From positions 1,015,980 to 1,079,979 of the forward strand of contig NZ_ML762920.1 of assembly GCF_009372235.1 (NCBI RefSeq): 64,000 nt of DNA, read 5' to 3'. The translations under genes were made by a program, and so were the position numbers. Source of the DNA: Dickeya oryzae. Its GTDB lineage: Bacteria; Pseudomonadota; Gammaproteobacteria; Enterobacterales; Enterobacteriaceae. This document shows positions 9,907-21,406 of this stretch, in pieces (the stretch's first letter is position 1; every line of letters starts with the position of its first letter). The notes beneath the pieces were generated by a model that searched no databases, was not told the origin of the DNA, and saw only the letters and a list, made by a program, of their open reading frames with translations.

Positions 9907-10608
9907 ATGAAAGTTGGCATTATCGGCGCAATGGAACAAGAAGTAACCCTGTTAAGAGAGCAGATCCAAAACCGCCAGACCTTCCAACGCGCGGGCTGTG
10001 AAATTTACAGCGGCCAGTTACACGGAGTGGAGGTGGCCTTGCTGAAATCCGGTATCGGTAAAGTATCCGCCGCGCTGGGCACCACGCTGCTGCTGGAACA
10101 CTGCCAGCCGGATGTGGTGATTAATACCGGTTCCGCCGGTGGTCTGGCGTCATCACTCAAGGTGGGGGATATCGTGGTTTCCGACGAAGTGCGTTATCAC
10201 GACGCTGACGTCACCGCGTTTGGTTACGAACCCGGCCAGATGGCGGGTTGCCCGGCCGCGTTTACCGCCGATGAAAAGCTGATCACGCTGGCACAGGGAG
10301 CCATCAGCCAGTTACAGTTGAACGCCGTACGCGGGCTGGTCGTCAGCGGTGATGCCTTTATCAACGGTAAAGCACCGCTGGAACGTATCCGTCACACGTT
10401 CCCACAGGCTATCGCAGTAGAAATGGAAGCCACGGCCATCGGCCATGTTTGCCATCAGTTTGGCGTACCTTTTGTGGTGGTACGAGCCATTTCCGATGTT
10501 GCCGATCAGGAATCACACCTCAGTTTCGACGAGTTTTTGGTCACCGCCGCTCAGCAGTCAACCAAAATGGTGGAAACCATGCTGCAGGCACTGGCGCAAA
10601 GCCATTAA
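9907..10608 (+). CDS. mtnN: 5'-methylthioadenosine/S-adenosylhomocysteine nucleosidase
   Basis: Cleaves adenine from methylthioadenosine, S-adenosylhomocysteine and 5'-deoxyadenosine. This recycles methionine and feeds AI-2 synthesis through LuxS. The 233-residue protein starts [13 protein letters not shown] and shows the nucleoside phosphorylase fold: INTGSAGGL, the active-site [12 protein letters not shown], and [15 protein letters not shown] with the catalytic Asp. The ATG at 9907 has ggtgggg upstream; the in-frame ATG at 9877 lacks support. btuF follows, as in E. coli. Confidence 0.96.
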   Translation: MKVGIIGAMEQEVTLLREQIQNRQTFQRAGCEIYSGQLHGVEVALLKSGIGKVSAALGTTLLLEHCQPDVVINTGSAGGLASSLKVGDIVVSDEVRYHDADVTAFGYEPGQMAGCPAAFTADEKLITLAQGAISQLQLNAVRGLVVSGDAFINGKAPLERIRHTFPQAIAVEMEATAIGHVCHQFGVPFVVVRAISDVADQESHLSFDEFLVTAAQQSTKMVETMLQALAQSH

Positions 10609-10663
10609 TTGCTGCCTCCGGGGCTACCCACGCCCCGGTTCGTTTATCTTCGAGACCCGCGCC

Positions 10664-11497
10664 GTGACATCCTTTTATTCTCTCATACGGTATTCTCGCA
10701 TCCTGTGGCCGTTGCTCCTGTTATGGCTGTTACCCTGTCGGGCTGAGCCGATAGCGCAGCGTGTTGTTAGTCTGGCACCGCATGCTACCGAAATGGCGTT
10801 TGCCGCCGGGCTTGGCGAACAACTGGTCGGCGTCAGCGCCTGGTCAAATTATCCGCCAGAGGCTAAACACATCGAACAGGTCGCCAACTGGCAGGGCATC
10901 AATCTGGAGCGGATTCTGGCATTAAAGCCGGACTTGGTACTGGCATGGCGGGAAGGCAACGCCCAGCGCCCCCTGGAGCAACTGGCATCATTCGGCATCC
11001 ACATTTTGTACCTTGACCCCGCCACACTCGATGACATTCCGCGCCAGTTAGACATGCTGGCGCAATACAGCCCGCATCCGAACCAGGCGCATGAAGCTGC
11101 CCAACGGTTTCGGCAGCAGCAACAATCACTGGCACAGCAGTATAGCCACCGTACGCCGGTACAGGTGTTTTTGCAGTTTGGCAGTCAACCGCTGTTTACG
11201 TCATCGCAGGCAACGCTACAAAGCCAGGTTATTAGCCTGTGTGGTGGCAGTAATATATTTGCCGACAGCCCGGTACCCTGGCCACAGGTCAGCCGCGAAC
11301 AGGTGATTCGACGTCAGCCTCAGGTCGTCGTTATCAGCGGCCCACCCGGTGCGGTAGAGCAGGTCAAAGCCTTCTGGCAACCGCAGCTAAGCCCTGACGT
11401 CATCGCAGTTAATGAGGACTGGTTTAGTCGCACAGGCCCACGACTGATGTTGGCAGCAGAACAGCTGTGCCAACAATTCGCCGCCCGGCAAGGCTGA
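10664..11497 (+). CDS. btuF: Periplasmic vitamin B12-binding protein BtuF
   Basis: Captures cobalamin in the periplasm for BtuCD. After a hydrophobic signal (about 25 residues, [15 protein letters not shown]) come [43 protein letters not shown] and [11 protein letters not shown], then [11 protein letters not shown], all typical of the family. No ATG fits: the frame is open far upstream into mtnN, and the only reasonable start is GTG at 10664, giving 277 residues. The ribosome-binding site is weak. It lies 55 bases after mtnN, so co-transcription is likely. Confidence 0.9.
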   Translation: MTSFYSLIRYSRILWPLLLLWLLPCRAEPIAQRVVSLAPHATEMAFAAGLGEQLVGVSAWSNYPPEAKHIEQVANWQGINLERILALKPDLVLAWREGNAQRPLEQLASFGIHILYLDPATLDDIPRQLDMLAQYSPHPNQAHEAAQRFRQQQQSLAQQYSHRTPVQVFLQFGSQPLFTSSQATLQSQVISLCGGSNIFADSPVPWPQVSREQVIRRQPQVVVISGPPGAVEQVKAFWQPQLSPDVIAVNEDWFSRTGPRLMLAAEQLCQQFAARQG

Positions 11498-11527
11498 CGA
11501 CCATCCCACCCGCTGGAGTACCGACAT

Positions 11528-11563
11528 AAAAAAACCCGTGAGCCAGTCTGGCCACGGGTTTTT
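11528..11563. terminator. Bidirectional terminator between btuF and erpA
   Basis: Stem AAACCCGTG / CACGGGTTT with an inner GCCAG/CTGGC extension, flanked by A and T runs. It lies between convergent btuF and erpA. Confidence 0.85.
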
Positions 11564-11571
11564 CTGATATT

Positions 11572-11616
11572 CCCGTCATACTTCAGGTTGCAGGACAACT
11601 CGAATTACTTGGGGTA
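11572..11616. repeat. 45-bp solo element: two ends of the hairpin element joined without its interior
   Basis: The left half, CCCGTCATACTTCAGGTT and on to gcagg, matches the reverse complement of the right end of the element at 59941-60278 with two mismatches. The right half (CAACTCGAATTACTT and ggggta) matches the reverse complement of that element's left end. The interior is missing. It may be a deletion derivative or a minimal form of the family. Confidence 0.75.
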
Positions 11617-11630
11617 GAGGCGAGCTATTG

Positions 11631-11975
11631 TCAGATACTGAAAGAGGAACCGCATCCACAGGTGGTTTTAGCGTTCGGGTTCGTTACCACAAAACGCGAA
11701 CCTTCCAGCCCTTCGGTGTAATCCACTGAGCCGCCAATCAGGTATTGCAGACTCATCGGGTCGACCACCAGGGAGACCCCTTGTTTCTCAATGGTCATAT
11801 CACCGTCGTTAACCTTATCATCGAAGGTGAAACCATACTGGAAGCCGCTACAGCCACCGCCAGTGATGTAAACCCGAAGTTTCAGTTCCGGATTTTCTTC
11901 ATCGGCAATCAGGAGTTTCACCTTATTAGCTGCCGCATCGGTAAACTGCAGGGGCAGTGCTACATCATCGCTCAT
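11631..11975 (-). CDS. erpA: A-type iron-sulfur insertion protein ErpA
   Basis: Carries and inserts Fe-S clusters into targets such as IspG and IspH of isoprenoid synthesis; the dxs/ispA genes of that pathway are in this window. The 114-residue protein has the three A-type cysteines: [10 protein letters not shown] and the terminal [10 protein letters not shown]. The start at 11975 ([10 protein letters not shown]) matches the E. coli length exactly; the frame to 12074 lacks homology. It lies downstream of clcA on the same strand. Confidence 0.96.
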   Translation of the reverse strand: MSDDVALPLQFTDAAANKVKLLIADEENPELKLRVYITGGGCSGFQYGFTFDDKVNDGDMTIEKQGVSLVVDPMSLQYLIGGSVDYTEGLEGSRFVVTNPNAKTTCGCGSSFSI

Positions 11976-12054
11976 TTTTTTACTCCCAATCAATACCGGG
12001 CGGAACTCAACAGCCCTCATTATGGTTTTATTATCCAACAGCACCCGACAACGT

Positions 12055-13452
12055 TCAAGATTTGATACCAGCACCGGTTTCGGCCGTTAGTGCTTCTTGC
12101 TGCGCCTGACGCTCCAGTGTACGGGCAAGAATACTCGAGTAAAGCGGCTTACCACCAAGGAACTGTGCCACCAGCGTCGCGCCAAGGCACGTAATGATCA
12201 TCGGCAAAATCAGCTGATAGTTGTCCGTCATCTCCAGAACCAGCACGATACCGGTCAGCGGCGCGCGAACCGATGACGCGAACAACGCCCCCATCCCGGC
12301 GACGGCAAAGGTTCCAGCACCGAGTCCCCAGTCGGGGAAAATATGTGCGCATACCATACCAAACGCGGCACCCAACAACGTACCCAGCGACAGCATGGGA
12401 GCAAAAATCCCCCCCGGCGCGCCGGAACTAAAGCAGAGCAAGGTCATTCCGACCCGAGCCAGAAAAATCACCAGCAGCATCCCTACCCCATAGTGCTCCG
12501 CCGCTGCGATCGGGATCAGCGTAAAACCACCGCCCGTCGCATCGCTGAATGCCAGCGTCAACAGCCCCGATACTCCGCCCACCACCAGCCCGGTGAGCAA
12601 AAATCGTGGCAGCGAATGGCCGTGAAAGCGCAAAAAACGCGCCTGCGCCCCCAACACCAGCGCATTGAATAACACCCCGACAGCACCAAACAGAATGCCA
12701 AGCAGCAAATATAACCCCAGTGTTCCCACTGGGGCGGACGGCAGTTGGCCCACATTGATCACCGCGTGATCGCCTTCCAGTACCCGATAGACAATACTGG
12801 ACATAATAACGCCGATAAATACCGCTTTGATGGAAATCAGGTTGTAGCGAAACTGCGGGCGCATCTCTTCAATAATGAACAAGATCCCAGCCAGTGGTGC
12901 ATTGAACGCGGCGGACAAACCGGCCGCCGCACCGGTCGCCAGCAGTGAATGCCGGACATCCCCTTTACGCGCCGGGAGCAACGCCGCCACCATACCGCCA
13001 ATGTTTCCGCCCAGTTGTACCGTCGGACCTTCACGCCCCAGCACCATACCGGCTCCCAGCGTTCCAATTCCGCCGACGAATTTCACCGGCAGCACCCGCC
13101 ACCAGCGTACCGGGCGCAAATCTTCTAGCGCCCCCTCGATTTCAGGGATACCGGAACCACCGGCTTCCGGCGCAAAGCGACGCACCAGCCCGTAACCCGC
13201 CGCTGCCAGCAGAGCGGATATCAGGATACTCAGCGGCCACACCCAGACACTGCCAGACAAAGACGACAGCGAGGACAACCGCCAGTGCTGTACGGCATTG
13301 ACCGCCTGATTGAACCCCACCCCGACCAGTCCAACCAGCGTGCCGGTCAACGCCGCCATCACTAAGATGGTGACAGGGGTTTTATCACGGCGAACAAGTT
13401 GTCTGATAGCTGCGCGACGTACCGCCGCAGGCAAAGAAAAAGAAGAAAGCAT
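12055..13452 (-). CDS. clcA: H+/Cl- exchange transporter ClcA
   Basis: Inner-membrane CLC antiporter exchanging two chloride ions for one proton; in E. coli it supports extreme acid resistance. The 465-residue sequence keeps the ion-pathway motifs GSGIPE, GREGPT (external gating Glu), GILFIIEEM (internal proton Glu) and GGIFAPML, plus the late Tyr in KPLYSS. E. coli ClcA has 473 residues. Start is MLSSFSLP at 13452. It lies between erpA and hemL as in E. coli. Confidence 0.95.
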   Translation of the reverse strand: MLSSFSLPAAVRRAAIRQLVRRDKTPVTILVMAALTGTLVGLVGVGFNQAVNAVQHWRLSSLSSLSGSVWVWPLSILISALLAAAGYGLVRRFAPEAGGSGIPEIEGALEDLRPVRWWRVLPVKFVGGIGTLGAGMVLGREGPTVQLGGNIGGMVAALLPARKGDVRHSLLATGAAAGLSAAFNAPLAGILFIIEEMRPQFRYNLISIKAVFIGVIMSSIVYRVLEGDHAVINVGQLPSAPVGTLGLYLLLGILFGAVGVLFNALVLGAQARFLRFHGHSLPRFLLTGLVVGGVSGLLTLAFSDATGGGFTLIPIAAAEHYGVGMLLVIFLARVGMTLLCFSSGAPGGIFAPMLSLGTLLGAAFGMVCAHIFPDWGLGAGTFAVAGMGALFASSVRAPLTGIVLVLEMTDNYQLILPMIITCLGATLVAQFLGGKPLYSSILARTLERQAQQEALTAETGAGIKS

Positions 13453-13562
13453 GACAGCAAATCAACGTTAACATAGCGGACAAGAGCCTCATTCTAGTCA
13501 TGTAACGACGTACTTGCCCAGCAGGAATACTGATGGCGTAAAGCTAAAGTGTGTCCGACGAT

Positions 13563-13590
13563 TTCACAACGCGAAACAGACGATTAGAAT
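13563..13590 (+). promoter_or_regulatory. Candidate sigma70 promoter for hemL
   Basis: TTCACA (13563-13568) and TAGAAT (13585-13590) each differ from consensus at one position and are separated by 16 bases. Transcription would start about 30 bases before the hemL ATG. Confidence 0.5.
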
Positions 13591-13629
13591 GGGCGTCACT
13601 CGCTATGCAAATCCAATCAGGAAGCCGCA

Positions 13630-14910
13630 ATGAATAAATCTGAAAGTCTGTACGCCGCCGCCCGTCAACTGATTCCCGGTGGGGTTAACTCGCCGGTGCG
13701 CGCCTTTAACGGCGTTGGAGGCGTTCCCTTGTTCATTGAACGGGCGGAAGGCTCAAGACTCTACGACGCGGATGGCAAATCCTATATCGACTATGTGGGA
13801 TCCTGGGGGCCGATGATTCTGGGCCACAACCACCCAACCATTCGTCAGGCGGTGATTGAAGCCGCTGAGCGCGGCCTGAGTTTTGGCGCGCCCACCGAAA
13901 TGGAAGTGAAAATGGCGCAACGGGTGACCTCGCTGGTACCGAGCATGGAAATGGTACGCATGGTGAACTCCGGCACCGAAGCGACCATGAGTGCTATCCG
14001 TCTGGCGCGTGGTTTCACCGGCCGCGACAAAATCATCAAATTTGAAGGCTGCTATCACGGCCACGCCGACTGCCTGCTGGTGAAGGCGGGTTCCGGCGCG
14101 CTGACGCTGGGGCAACCCAACTCTCCCGGTGTACCGGCTGATTTTGCCCGCCATACCCTAACCTGCACCTACAACGATCTGAGCTCGGTGCGTGCGGCAT
14201 TTGAACAGTATCCGCAAGATATCGCCGCGATTATCGTCGAGCCAGTCGCGGGCAACATGAACTGCATTCCACCACTGCCAGAGTTCCTGCCGGGGCTGAG
14301 AGCATTGTGTGACGAATTCGGCGCGCTGCTGATCATCGACGAAGTGATGACCGGTTTTCGCGTGGCATTAGGCGGTGCGCAGGCGCATTACGGCGTACGT
14401 CCTGACCTGACCTGCCTTGGCAAAATTATTGGCGGCGGAATGCCGGTAGGCGCGTTCGGCGGGCGTCGTGATGTCATGCAAGCGCTGGCACCGACCGGCC
14501 CGGTTTATCAGGCAGGTACACTGTCCGGCAACCCGATCGCGATGGCGGCTGGTTTCGCCTGCCTGAGTGAAGTGGCTAAACCGGGTGTTCACCAGACACT
14601 GACCGAGCGGACAACGCAACTGGCGGAAGGTTTGCTGGCAGCCGCGAAAGCACAACACATCCCACTGGTGGTAAACCATGTCGGAGCCATGTTTGGTATC
14701 TTCTTTACCGATGCGGCCCAGGTGACCTGCTATCAGGATGCACTGACATGTGATGTGGAAAGATTCAAACACTTCTTCCATCTGATGCTCGATGAGGGTG
14801 TCTATCTGGCGCCGTCGGCGTTCGAAGCTGGCTTTATGTCGCTGGCACACAGCCCAGAGGATATCGAGCATACAATAGCGGCCGCTCGTCGCTGTTTTGC
14901 CGCCCTGTAA
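13630..14910 (+). CDS. hemL: Glutamate-1-semialdehyde 2,1-aminomutase
   Basis: PLP enzyme converting glutamate-1-semialdehyde to 5-aminolevulinate, the first committed heme precursor in the C5 pathway. The 426 residues equal the E. coli length. [11 protein letters not shown] lies near the N-terminus. PLP-binding features are [28 protein letters not shown] and the Schiff-base lysine in [17 protein letters not shown] (about 265). It is divergent from clcA and convergent with thiI. Confidence 0.97.
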   Translation: MNKSESLYAAARQLIPGGVNSPVRAFNGVGGVPLFIERAEGSRLYDADGKSYIDYVGSWGPMILGHNHPTIRQAVIEAAERGLSFGAPTEMEVKMAQRVTSLVPSMEMVRMVNSGTEATMSAIRLARGFTGRDKIIKFEGCYHGHADCLLVKAGSGALTLGQPNSPGVPADFARHTLTCTYNDLSSVRAAFEQYPQDIAAIIVEPVAGNMNCIPPLPEFLPGLRALCDEFGALLIIDEVMTGFRVALGGAQAHYGVRPDLTCLGKIIGGGMPVGAFGGRRDVMQALAPTGPVYQAGTLSGNPIAMAAGFACLSEVAKPGVHQTLTERTTQLAEGLLAAAKAQHIPLVVNHVGAMFGIFFTDAAQVTCYQDALTCDVERFKHFFHLMLDEGVYLAPSAFEAGFMSLAHSPEDIEHTIAAARRCFAAL

Positions 14911-14943
14911 GCAAACTTCAGAAAAATATCCTCCGGCATAGCC

Positions 14944-14981
14944 GGTAATGCCAGTCAGTTAAGACACTGACTGGCATTACC
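14944..14981. terminator. Long perfect stem-loop between convergent hemL and thiI
   Basis: 16-bp perfect stem GGTAATGCCAGTCAGT / ACTGACTGGCATTACC with loop TAAGAC. No T run follows directly; a run of six T lies about 13 bases to the right at 14994-14999. Most likely a shared transcription end or mRNA-stabilising structure. Confidence 0.6.
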
Positions 14982-15024
14982 AAATGATGGCGCTTTTTTC
15001 TGGTAGCGAACGCAGGACATCGCC

Positions 15025-16473
15025 TCAGGGACGATAGACCTTGACGTTATTGAATCCCTGCTCACGCAGGTATAACGCCTGCAAACGGCTCATCACCCCA
15101 CGCTCGCAGTACAACAGATAGGTTTTGCTCTGATCCAAATCGCCGAACTGTGTCCCCAGTTTATAGAACGGCAGCGATTTTACCTCAACGTGCTCCACTG
15201 CCAGCGGGTGTTCATCCTGCTCATCGGGCGAACGAATATCCAGCAGAATATCGCTTGCGACAAAGGCATCGACCGTTTCCACTTCGGTTACCGTCTGCTG
15301 GGTTTGTTCAGCAATCTCGCGGATGTCGATGTTGCGCGCCTGCGACACGACGCGGTCGAGAATCGCGAAATCAAACAGGCTTTCTTCGTGCTCGATTTTG
15401 GCTTTCACCGCCTTCACCGTCGGGCTTTTGGAGATCACGCCGCAATACTCAGGCATGGTCTTGGCAAAGTCTTCCGTACCCAGTTCCCGTGCCAGACGAA
15501 TAATGTGTTCTTTGTCGTGAGAAATCAGCGGCCGCAGGATCAGAGTGTCCGAGGCGTTATCAATCAGACGCAGGTTGGTCAGCGTCTGGCTGGATACTTG
15601 TCCTAACGCCTCGCCGGTGACCAGCGCTTGTACGCCATACCGTTCGGCAATCTGCGACGCGGCGCGCACCATCATGCGCTTGAGCACCACGCCCATTTGG
15701 CCGTCGTCCACCTTTTCCAGGATTTCACCGACCACTGGCTCGAAGTCAATCGCGACAAAACGTACCCGGTGTGAACTGCCAAATCGGTTCCACAGATAAT
15801 GCGCGACCTGACGTACGCCGATTTCGTGCGCGGCCCCACCAAGATTGAAGAAGCAGTAGTGAACCCGGCAGCCACGACGCATCAGCATATAGCTGGAAAC
15901 ACCAGAGTCGAACCCGCCTGAAATCAGCGACAACACATCTTCCTGGGTACCGATTGGGAAACCACCGATACCTTCATAGCGGCCTTTGATCAGCAACAGG
16001 CGATCCTGGTCAATTTCCAAATGCACCGTGACCTGAGGCGCAGTCAGGTTAACCCGAGCGCTCTCAATATGCTGATTCAACCCGCCGCCGACATAACGCT
16101 CCACATCCTGAGAGCTGAAATCGTGTTTACCACGACGTTTCACCCGCACGCAGAATGTCTTGCCTTCCAGTTGATCACGGTAAGTGGCCAACGTTTGTTC
16201 AAAAATATGGTGGATATCGGTATAGGCGCAGTCTTCCACCTCAAGGATATGATGAATGCCGGGGATACGCGTCAACGCATCACGTATTACCACGCGCTGA
16301 CTTTCTTCTTTGGCACGAACCTCGATATGATCCCAGTGACGGACAACCGCCAGCGTTTCATCATACTGTTTTAAAACGTTACGAATGTTACCGGTAAGGA
16401 TTTTTATAAAGCGCAACCGCACAGATTGGCTTTTGATGGTGATTTCCGGGAACAATTTAATGATAAACTTCAT
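15025..16473 (-). CDS. thiI: tRNA 4-thiouridine synthase / thiazole sulfur transferase ThiI
   Basis: Adenylates U8 of tRNA and transfers sulfur from IscS, giving s4U; it also supplies sulfur for thiamine thiazole. The 482 residues equal E. coli ThiI. Domains are an N-terminal ferredoxin-like part, THUMP (about 60-165) and a PP-loop ATPase with [13 protein letters not shown]-terminal rhodanese domain has catalytic Cys456 ([11 protein letters not shown]), and the second active Cys lies in [15 protein letters not shown]. The enterobacterial rhodanese fusion is intact. Divergent from xseB. Confidence 0.96.
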   Translation of the reverse strand: MKFIIKLFPEITIKSQSVRLRFIKILTGNIRNVLKQYDETLAVVRHWDHIEVRAKEESQRVVIRDALTRIPGIHHILEVEDCAYTDIHHIFEQTLATYRDQLEGKTFCVRVKRRGKHDFSSQDVERYVGGGLNQHIESARVNLTAPQVTVHLEIDQDRLLLIKGRYEGIGGFPIGTQEDVLSLISGGFDSGVSSYMLMRRGCRVHYCFFNLGGAAHEIGVRQVAHYLWNRFGSSHRVRFVAIDFEPVVGEILEKVDDGQMGVVLKRMMVRAASQIAERYGVQALVTGEALGQVSSQTLTNLRLIDNASDTLILRPLISHDKEHIIRLARELGTEDFAKTMPEYCGVISKSPTVKAVKAKIEHEESLFDFAILDRVVSQARNIDIREIAEQTQQTVTEVETVDAFVASDILLDIRSPDEQDEHPLAVEHVEVKSLPFYKLGTQFGDLDQSKTYLLYCERGVMSRLQALYLREQGFNNVKVYRP

Positions 16474-16557
16474 GGCGGCTATCGTTAGTTAATTCTGAAG
16501 GCGTGAAACACGGGTACGCGGACAACACGCGGGCACCCTGAGCGCTAAAGTTACGTT

Positions 16558-16595
16558 ATTGGTAACACTATCCCGAGTCGGGTGGCGTTACCAAT
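16558..16595. promoter_or_regulatory. Nested inverted repeat between divergent thiI and xseB
   Basis: Outer arms ATTGGTAAC (16558-16566) and GTTACCAAT (16587-16595) enclose an inner CCCGA-g-TCGGG palindrome. Together they could form one long hairpin or a cruciform. There is no T run, and the position between divergent genes makes a regulatory or binding-site role possible. I do not recognise a regulator. Confidence 0.5.
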
Positions 16596-16739
16596 AGCAT
16601 CCAGGGCGCGGAGTATACCACCATATTGCGGTAAGCTGCGCAGATTAAGCGCATAATTGCGCACCATGAGGGCGCTTACCGTGACAATCCGGTGGCGTCG
16701 GCGCCGACAGGCGCGTATAAACAGGATCCGGAAACGAAT

Positions 16740-16988
16740 ATGCCGAAAAAAACTGAACAACCCGTCAGCTTTGAAAGCTCACTCGCCGAACTGGAACAGA
16801 TTGTGTCGCGTCTGGAGTCGGGCGAGCTTCCATTGGAAGAGGCATTGAATGCCTTTGAACAGGGTGTCCAGCTTGCACGTCAGGGACAAGTAAAACTGCA
16901 GCAGGCTGAACAACGCGTTCAGATTCTGCTCAATGACGATCCCGATACCGCCCTGACACCTTTTACGCCGGATAATGAGCCGTTATGA
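16740..16988 (+). CDS. xseB: Exodeoxyribonuclease VII small subunit XseB
   Basis: Small subunit of exonuclease VII, which degrades single-stranded DNA from both ends; several copies bind one XseA. The 82-residue protein has the family motif [26 protein letters not shown] followed by a helical [20 protein letters not shown]. The ATG at 16740 ([11 protein letters not shown]) was chosen by family length (E. coli 80). It overlaps ispA by four bases (ATGA), starting the xseB-ispA-dxs operon. Confidence 0.95.
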   Translation: MPKKTEQPVSFESSLAELEQIVSRLESGELPLEEALNAFEQGVQLARQGQVKLQQAEQRVQILLNDDPDTALTPFTPDNEPL

Positions 16989-17896
16989 CAGATTTTCTCA
17001 AGCAGCTTGCAGCGCATCATCAGCGTATCGACGCCGCACTCAACCATTTCATTTCCAGCCTGCCTTTTCAGAGTAGTCCACTGGTGGAAGCGATGGCGCA
17101 TGGCGCACTGTTGGGGGGCAAGCGGCTACGACCGTTTCTGGTTTATACCACCGGCCAGTTATTCGCGGTCTCGCCAGACAGCCTTGATGCACCGGCGGCG
17201 GCTGTCGAATGTATTCACGCCTATTCTCTGATCCACGATGACTTACCCGCCATGGACGATGACGATCTACGGCGCGGGCAACCAACCTGCCATGTCAGGT
17301 TTGGCGAAGATAAGGCGATTTTGGCAGGTGATGCCCTGCAAACGCTGGCGTTTTCCATTCTGGCTGACGCCCCGATGCCACAGGTCAGCGACCGCGACCG
17401 ACTGGCGATGATCTCCGAACTGGCCAGCGCCAGTGGTGTGGCAGGCATGTGCGGCGGTCAGGCGCTGGACCTGGAAGCGGAAGGCCGTCAGGTCGATTTG
17501 CAAACACTGGAACGTATCCATCGCCATAAAACCGGAGCGCTGATTCGTGCTTCGGTTCGGCTGGGTGCCCTGGCTGCCGGTGAGCGTGGTCGTCTTGCCC
17601 TGCCTTACCTTGATCGTTATGCCAACGCGATTGGCCTGGCCTTTCAGGTGCAAGACGATATTCTCGATGTGATTGGCGACAGCGCCACCACCGGCAAACG
17701 CCAGGGCGCTGACCAACAACTCGGTAAAAGCACCTACCCAGCGTTACTGGGTCTGGAGCAAGCCAAACAAAAAGCCCGGGAATTGTGCAAAGAATCACTC
17801 TCGGCACTGAATGAACTGGAAGAGACGCTGGACAAGCCCGCAGCCATTGCCCCGCTGCGAGCACTGGCGAACTATGTCGTTGAACGCGATAAATAA
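16985..17896 (+). CDS. ispA: Farnesyl diphosphate synthase IspA
   Basis: Condenses DMAPP/GPP with IPP to farnesyl diphosphate, precursor of undecaprenol, quinones and heme O. The 303 residues include the first aspartate-rich motif [19 protein letters not shown], the GKRLRP substrate lysine-arginine motif, and the second aspartate motif [13 protein letters not shown] with the following [20 protein letters not shown] overlap with xseB suggests translational coupling. Confidence 0.96.
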   Translation: MTDFLKQLAAHHQRIDAALNHFISSLPFQSSPLVEAMAHGALLGGKRLRPFLVYTTGQLFAVSPDSLDAPAAAVECIHAYSLIHDDLPAMDDDDLRRGQPTCHVRFGEDKAILAGDALQTLAFSILADAPMPQVSDRDRLAMISELASASGVAGMCGGQALDLEAEGRQVDLQTLERIHRHKTGALIRASVRLGALAAGERGRLALPYLDRYANAIGLAFQVQDDILDVIGDSATTGKRQGADQQLGKSTYPALLGLEQAKQKARELCKESLSALNELEETLDKPAAIAPLRALANYVVERDK

Positions 17897-17928
17897 TTTT
17901 AATACCAATACCGCTTGATGAGTATCCA

Positions 17929-19791
17929 ATGACCTTTGATATAGCGAAATACCCTACGCTGGCGCTGGCGGAAAATCCTGAGGAACTGCGCCTGCTGCCA
18001 CGGGAAAGCCTGCCTAAATTGTGCGATGAACTGCGACAGTATCTGTTGGACAGCGTCAGCCGCTCAAGCGGGCACTTTGCCTCAGGTCTGGGTACAGTCG
18101 AGCTGACTGTGGCGTTGCATTACGTCTATAACACGCCTTTCGACCATCTGGTATGGGATGTCGGTCATCAGGCTTATCCCCACAAGATCCTGACCGGGCG
18201 GCGTGACCGTATCGCCACTATTCGCCAAAAAGGCGGGCTGCACCCGTTCCCGTGGCGTGGCGAAAGTGAATATGACGTCCTGAGCGTCGGCCACTCGTCT
18301 ACCTCTATCAGCGCCGGTATCGGTATGGCGGTAGCGGCGGAGCGCGAAGGCCTGGGACGGCGCACCGTCTGTGTGATTGGTGATGGCGCGATCACCGCCG
18401 GTATGGCGTTTGAAGCCATGAATCATGCTGGTGATATCAAACCAGACATGCTGGTGGTCCTGAACGACAACGAAATGTCGATTTCCGAAAATGTCGGTGC
18501 GCTGAACAACCATTTGGCGCAATTGCTCTCCGGCAAGCTCTACTCCACCTTACGTGAGGGTGGCAAGAAAGTGTTGTCCGGCCTGCCGCCAATCAAAGAA
18601 CTGGTTAAACGTACCGAGGAGCACCTGAAGGGAATGGTGGTGCCGGGTACGCTGTTCGAAGAGTTGGGCTTTAACTATATCGGCCCGGTTGATGGGCATG
18701 ACGTGCAATCACTGGTGCATACCCTGAAGAATATGCGCAGTCTGAAAGGCCCGCAGTTGCTGCATATCATGACCAAGAAAGGCAAAGGCTATGCCCCCGC
18801 TGAGCAGGACCCGATCAGCTGGCATGCCGTACCGAAATTCGACCCGGCCAGTGGTACCTTGCCGAAGAATAAAGAAGCGCTGCCGACCTATTCCGCCGTT
18901 TTCGGCGAATGGCTGAAAGAAACCGCAGCAGCAGACTCCCGGCTGATGGCCATTACCCCAGCCATGCGTGAAGGCTCTGGCATGGTATCGTTTTCGCGCA
19001 CCTACCCGCAGCAGTACTTTGATGTCGCTATTGCCGAGCAACATGCGGTGACCTTTGCTGCTGGCCTGTCGATTGGCGGTTATCGCCCGGTCGTGGCGAT
19101 TTACTCCACGTTCCTGCAACGTGCCTATGATCAGGTCATCCATGATGTGGCCATTCAGAACCTGCCGGTGCTGTTTGCTATCGATCGTGGCGGCATCGTC
19201 GGCGCGGATGGTCAAACACATCAGGGCGCGTTTGACCTGTCGTTCCTGCGCTGTATTCCACAGATGGTGATCATGACACCCAGCGACGAGAACGAATGCC
19301 GGTTAATGCTGCATACCGGTTATCACTATCAGCAGGGACCGTGTGCAGTTCGTTACCCACGCGGCAATGTGTTGGGTGTGGAACTCACTCCGCTGGAAAC
19401 CCTGCCTATCGGTAAAGGCGTCGTTAAACGTCAGGGCGAGAAGATTGCGATTCTGAATTTCGGTACGCTGTTACCAGAAGCACAACAGGCAGCCGATGCG
19501 CTCAACGCCACACTGGTGGACATGCGATTCGTCAAACCGTTGGATGAAGCGCTGGTCGCCTCGCTGGCTGCCAGCCACGATGTGCTGGTGACGCTGGAAG
19601 AAAACGCCGTGATGGGCGGTGCCGGTAGCGGTGTGAATGAATACCTGATGGCGAATCGTCTGCCCGTTCCCGTACTCAATCTGGGCCTGCCCGATATCTT
19701 TATTCCGCAAGGCTCACAAGCGGAAATCCGCACCGAGCTGTCGCTGGATGCCGCTGGCATCGAACGTCGCATTCGAAACTGGCTGGCCTGA
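17929..19791 (+). CDS. dxs: 1-deoxy-D-xylulose-5-phosphate synthase
   Basis: Thiamine-diphosphate enzyme joining pyruvate and glyceraldehyde-3-phosphate to DXP, which feeds isoprenoids, thiamine and pyridoxal. The 620 residues match E. coli. Features are [17 protein letters not shown], the ThDP/Mg site [18 protein letters not shown]...LNDNEMSIS, and the transketolase-type [20 protein letters not shown]-terminal transketolase domain closes the protein. Third gene of xseB-ispA-dxs; a strong terminator follows. Confidence 0.97.
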   Translation: MTFDIAKYPTLALAENPEELRLLPRESLPKLCDELRQYLLDSVSRSSGHFASGLGTVELTVALHYVYNTPFDHLVWDVGHQAYPHKILTGRRDRIATIRQKGGLHPFPWRGESEYDVLSVGHSSTSISAGIGMAVAAEREGLGRRTVCVIGDGAITAGMAFEAMNHAGDIKPDMLVVLNDNEMSISENVGALNNHLAQLLSGKLYSTLREGGKKVLSGLPPIKELVKRTEEHLKGMVVPGTLFEELGFNYIGPVDGHDVQSLVHTLKNMRSLKGPQLLHIMTKKGKGYAPAEQDPISWHAVPKFDPASGTLPKNKEALPTYSAVFGEWLKETAAADSRLMAITPAMREGSGMVSFSRTYPQQYFDVAIAEQHAVTFAAGLSIGGYRPVVAIYSTFLQRAYDQVIHDVAIQNLPVLFAIDRGGIVGADGQTHQGAFDLSFLRCIPQMVIMTPSDENECRLMLHTGYHYQQGPCAVRYPRGNVLGVELTPLETLPIGKGVVKRQGEKIAILNFGTLLPEAQQAADALNATLVDMRFVKPLDEALVASLAASHDVLVTLEENAVMGGAGSGVNEYLMANRLPVPVLNLGLPDIFIPQGSQAEIRTELSLDAAGIERRIRNWLA

Positions 19792-19811
19792 TACTGGCCA
19801 CCAACAGGCAG

Positions 19812-19839
19812 AAAAAAACCGGGGTTTCCCGGTTTTTTT
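19812..19839. terminator. Bidirectional terminator between dxs and pgpA
   Basis: AAAAAAACCGGG / CCCGGTTTTTTT stem with loop GTTT, T run on both strands, between convergent dxs and pgpA. It is followed by a perfect 13-bp tandem duplication, TTATCGCTGGCAA, at 19838-19863. Confidence 0.9.
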
Positions 19840-19877
19840 ATCGCTGGCAATTATCGCTGGCAACCACCCGCGGACTA

Positions 19878-20390
19878 TTACCCAACCACATACCCAGCCA
19901 CATACAATATGGCCGCGGCGATAACACCGGCGATAATATCGTCGACCATGATGCCCATACCGCCGTGCACGTGACGATCAAACCAACGGATCGGCCAGGG
20001 TTTAAGAATATCCAGGATCCGGAAAATCACAAACCCGGCGGCGACCCAGCCCCAGTGGGTTGAAGGCACCGCTATCAGGGTGATCCACATGCCGACAAAT
20101 TCATCCCAGACGATGCTGCCGTGGTCATGCACGCCCATATCTTTGGCGGTACGGTGGCAAAGGTAAACCCCTACGCAGATGCTGAGCATCACTAGCAGCG
20201 AATACAGCTGTAACGGCAGCAGCATCAACAGATACCACACAGGAATGGCCGCCAGCGAACCGGCTGTGCCAGGCATCCACGGCGATAAACCGCTGCCAAA
20301 ACCGGTTGCCAGAAAATGCCACGGATTACTCATCCGCAGGCGGCGTTTGGCAACTAACGATCCTTTGCTCTCACTGGTCAAAATGGTCAT
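19878..20390 (-). CDS. pgpA: Phosphatidylglycerophosphatase A
   Basis: Inner-membrane enzyme that dephosphorylates phosphatidylglycerophosphate to phosphatidylglycerol. The 170-residue protein has [41 protein letters not shown] and [26 protein letters not shown], the acidic residues of the family. Start is MTILTSES at 20390, overlapping thiL by 20 bases. The C-terminus contains an imperfect 12-bp tandem repeat (19881-19904) encoding GY-V-A-GY-V-V-type residues. Confidence 0.95.
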   Translation of the reverse strand: MTILTSESKGSLVAKRRLRMSNPWHFLATGFGSGLSPWMPGTAGSLAAIPVWYLLMLLPLQLYSLLVMLSICVGVYLCHRTAKDMGVHDHGSIVWDEFVGMWITLIAVPSTHWGWVAAGFVIFRILDILKPWPIRWFDRHVHGGMGIMVDDIIAGVIAAAILYVAGYVVG

Positions 20391-21345
20391 ACCCTTTCAG
20401 ATTGACGTCCACCGGCTGACCGGAATGAAAGAAACTCATTCCTTCCGACGCCGGCCCAATCTGGCCGATACAGGTGTAACTCGCCCCCAGATGACCAATC
20501 GCTACCTCTAACGCGCCCCGATTCAGTTCGGGTACCGTAAAGCACAGCTCATAGTCTTCACCACCACCCAGCGCCCAGCACATAGCCTGTTCAGGGTCGG
20601 CGTGACGCAGCAATGCATCAGAGTAAGGCAACGCCTCCAGATTGATACGTGCGCCGCAATCACTGGCTTTAAGGATGTGTCCTAAATCTGACGCCAATCC
20701 ATCAGACAGATCGATAGCCGCACTGGCCAGATCGCGCAACGCCTGCCCCTGCAAAATGCGGGGCTGAGGACGCAGGTGGCGCTGCAACAGCGATTGGCGA
20801 TCGTCAGCATCCGACACCTGTAGACTGTGCTGCAAAATGGCCAGCCCTGCGGCACTGTCCCCCAGCGTTCCGGTGACATAAATCCAGTCGCCGATACGTG
20901 CTCCACTACGCTTGAGCGCGCGTCCTACTGGTACCAACCCTTGAATAGTCAGCGTCATGCTAAGTGGCCCACGCGTGGTATCACCGCCTATCAGTTGCAT
21001 ATCATAGTAAGAAAGCTGTTCAAACAGGCTGTCGCTATAGGCAGCCAGCCAGTCGGTATCAATGCCCGGCAACGTGAGCGCCAGCGACACAAAGGCAGGA
21101 TCTGCGCCCATTGCCGCCAAATCACTCAGGTTGACCGCCAGTGATTTATACGCCAGATCGGCAGGGTCAATATCGGGAAGAAAATGAATGCCGCAGACCA
21201 GCGTATCCGTGCTGACTGCCAGCAGTTGTTTGTCCGGAATGTTCAGCAGGGCGCAATCATCACCGATCCCCAGTTCAACACCCCGTCGTGAATAGCCAGC
21301 CCGATTGAAATAGCGGGCAATCACGTCAAACTCACCTTGAGCCAT
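20371..21345 (-). CDS. thiL: Thiamine-monophosphate kinase ThiL
   Basis: Phosphorylates thiamine monophosphate to the active diphosphate. The 324 residues belong to the PurM/AIR-synthase fold. They start [13 protein letters not shown] and show [21 protein letters not shown], the [12 protein letters not shown] metal/nucleotide loop and [14 protein letters not shown]. The frame extends to 21603 inside nusB, but family length and motif position put the start at 21345. Between nusB and pgpA as in E. coli. Confidence 0.95.
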   Translation of the reverse strand: MAQGEFDVIARYFNRAGYSRRGVELGIGDDCALLNIPDKQLLAVSTDTLVCGIHFLPDIDPADLAYKSLAVNLSDLAAMGADPAFVSLALTLPGIDTDWLAAYSDSLFEQLSYYDMQLIGGDTTRGPLSMTLTIQGLVPVGRALKRSGARIGDWIYVTGTLGDSAAGLAILQHSLQVSDADDRQSLLQRHLRPQPRILQGQALRDLASAAIDLSDGLASDLGHILKASDCGARINLEALPYSDALLRHADPEQAMCWALGGGEDYELCFTVPELNRGALEVAIGHLGASYTCIGQIGPASEGMSFFHSGQPVDVNLKGYDHFDQ

Positions 21346-21406
21346 ACTTTTTCCAGATAGTGGTAACCTAAAAAAAACCAAGGCCGGAAAACCGGCCCTG
21401 ACTGAC

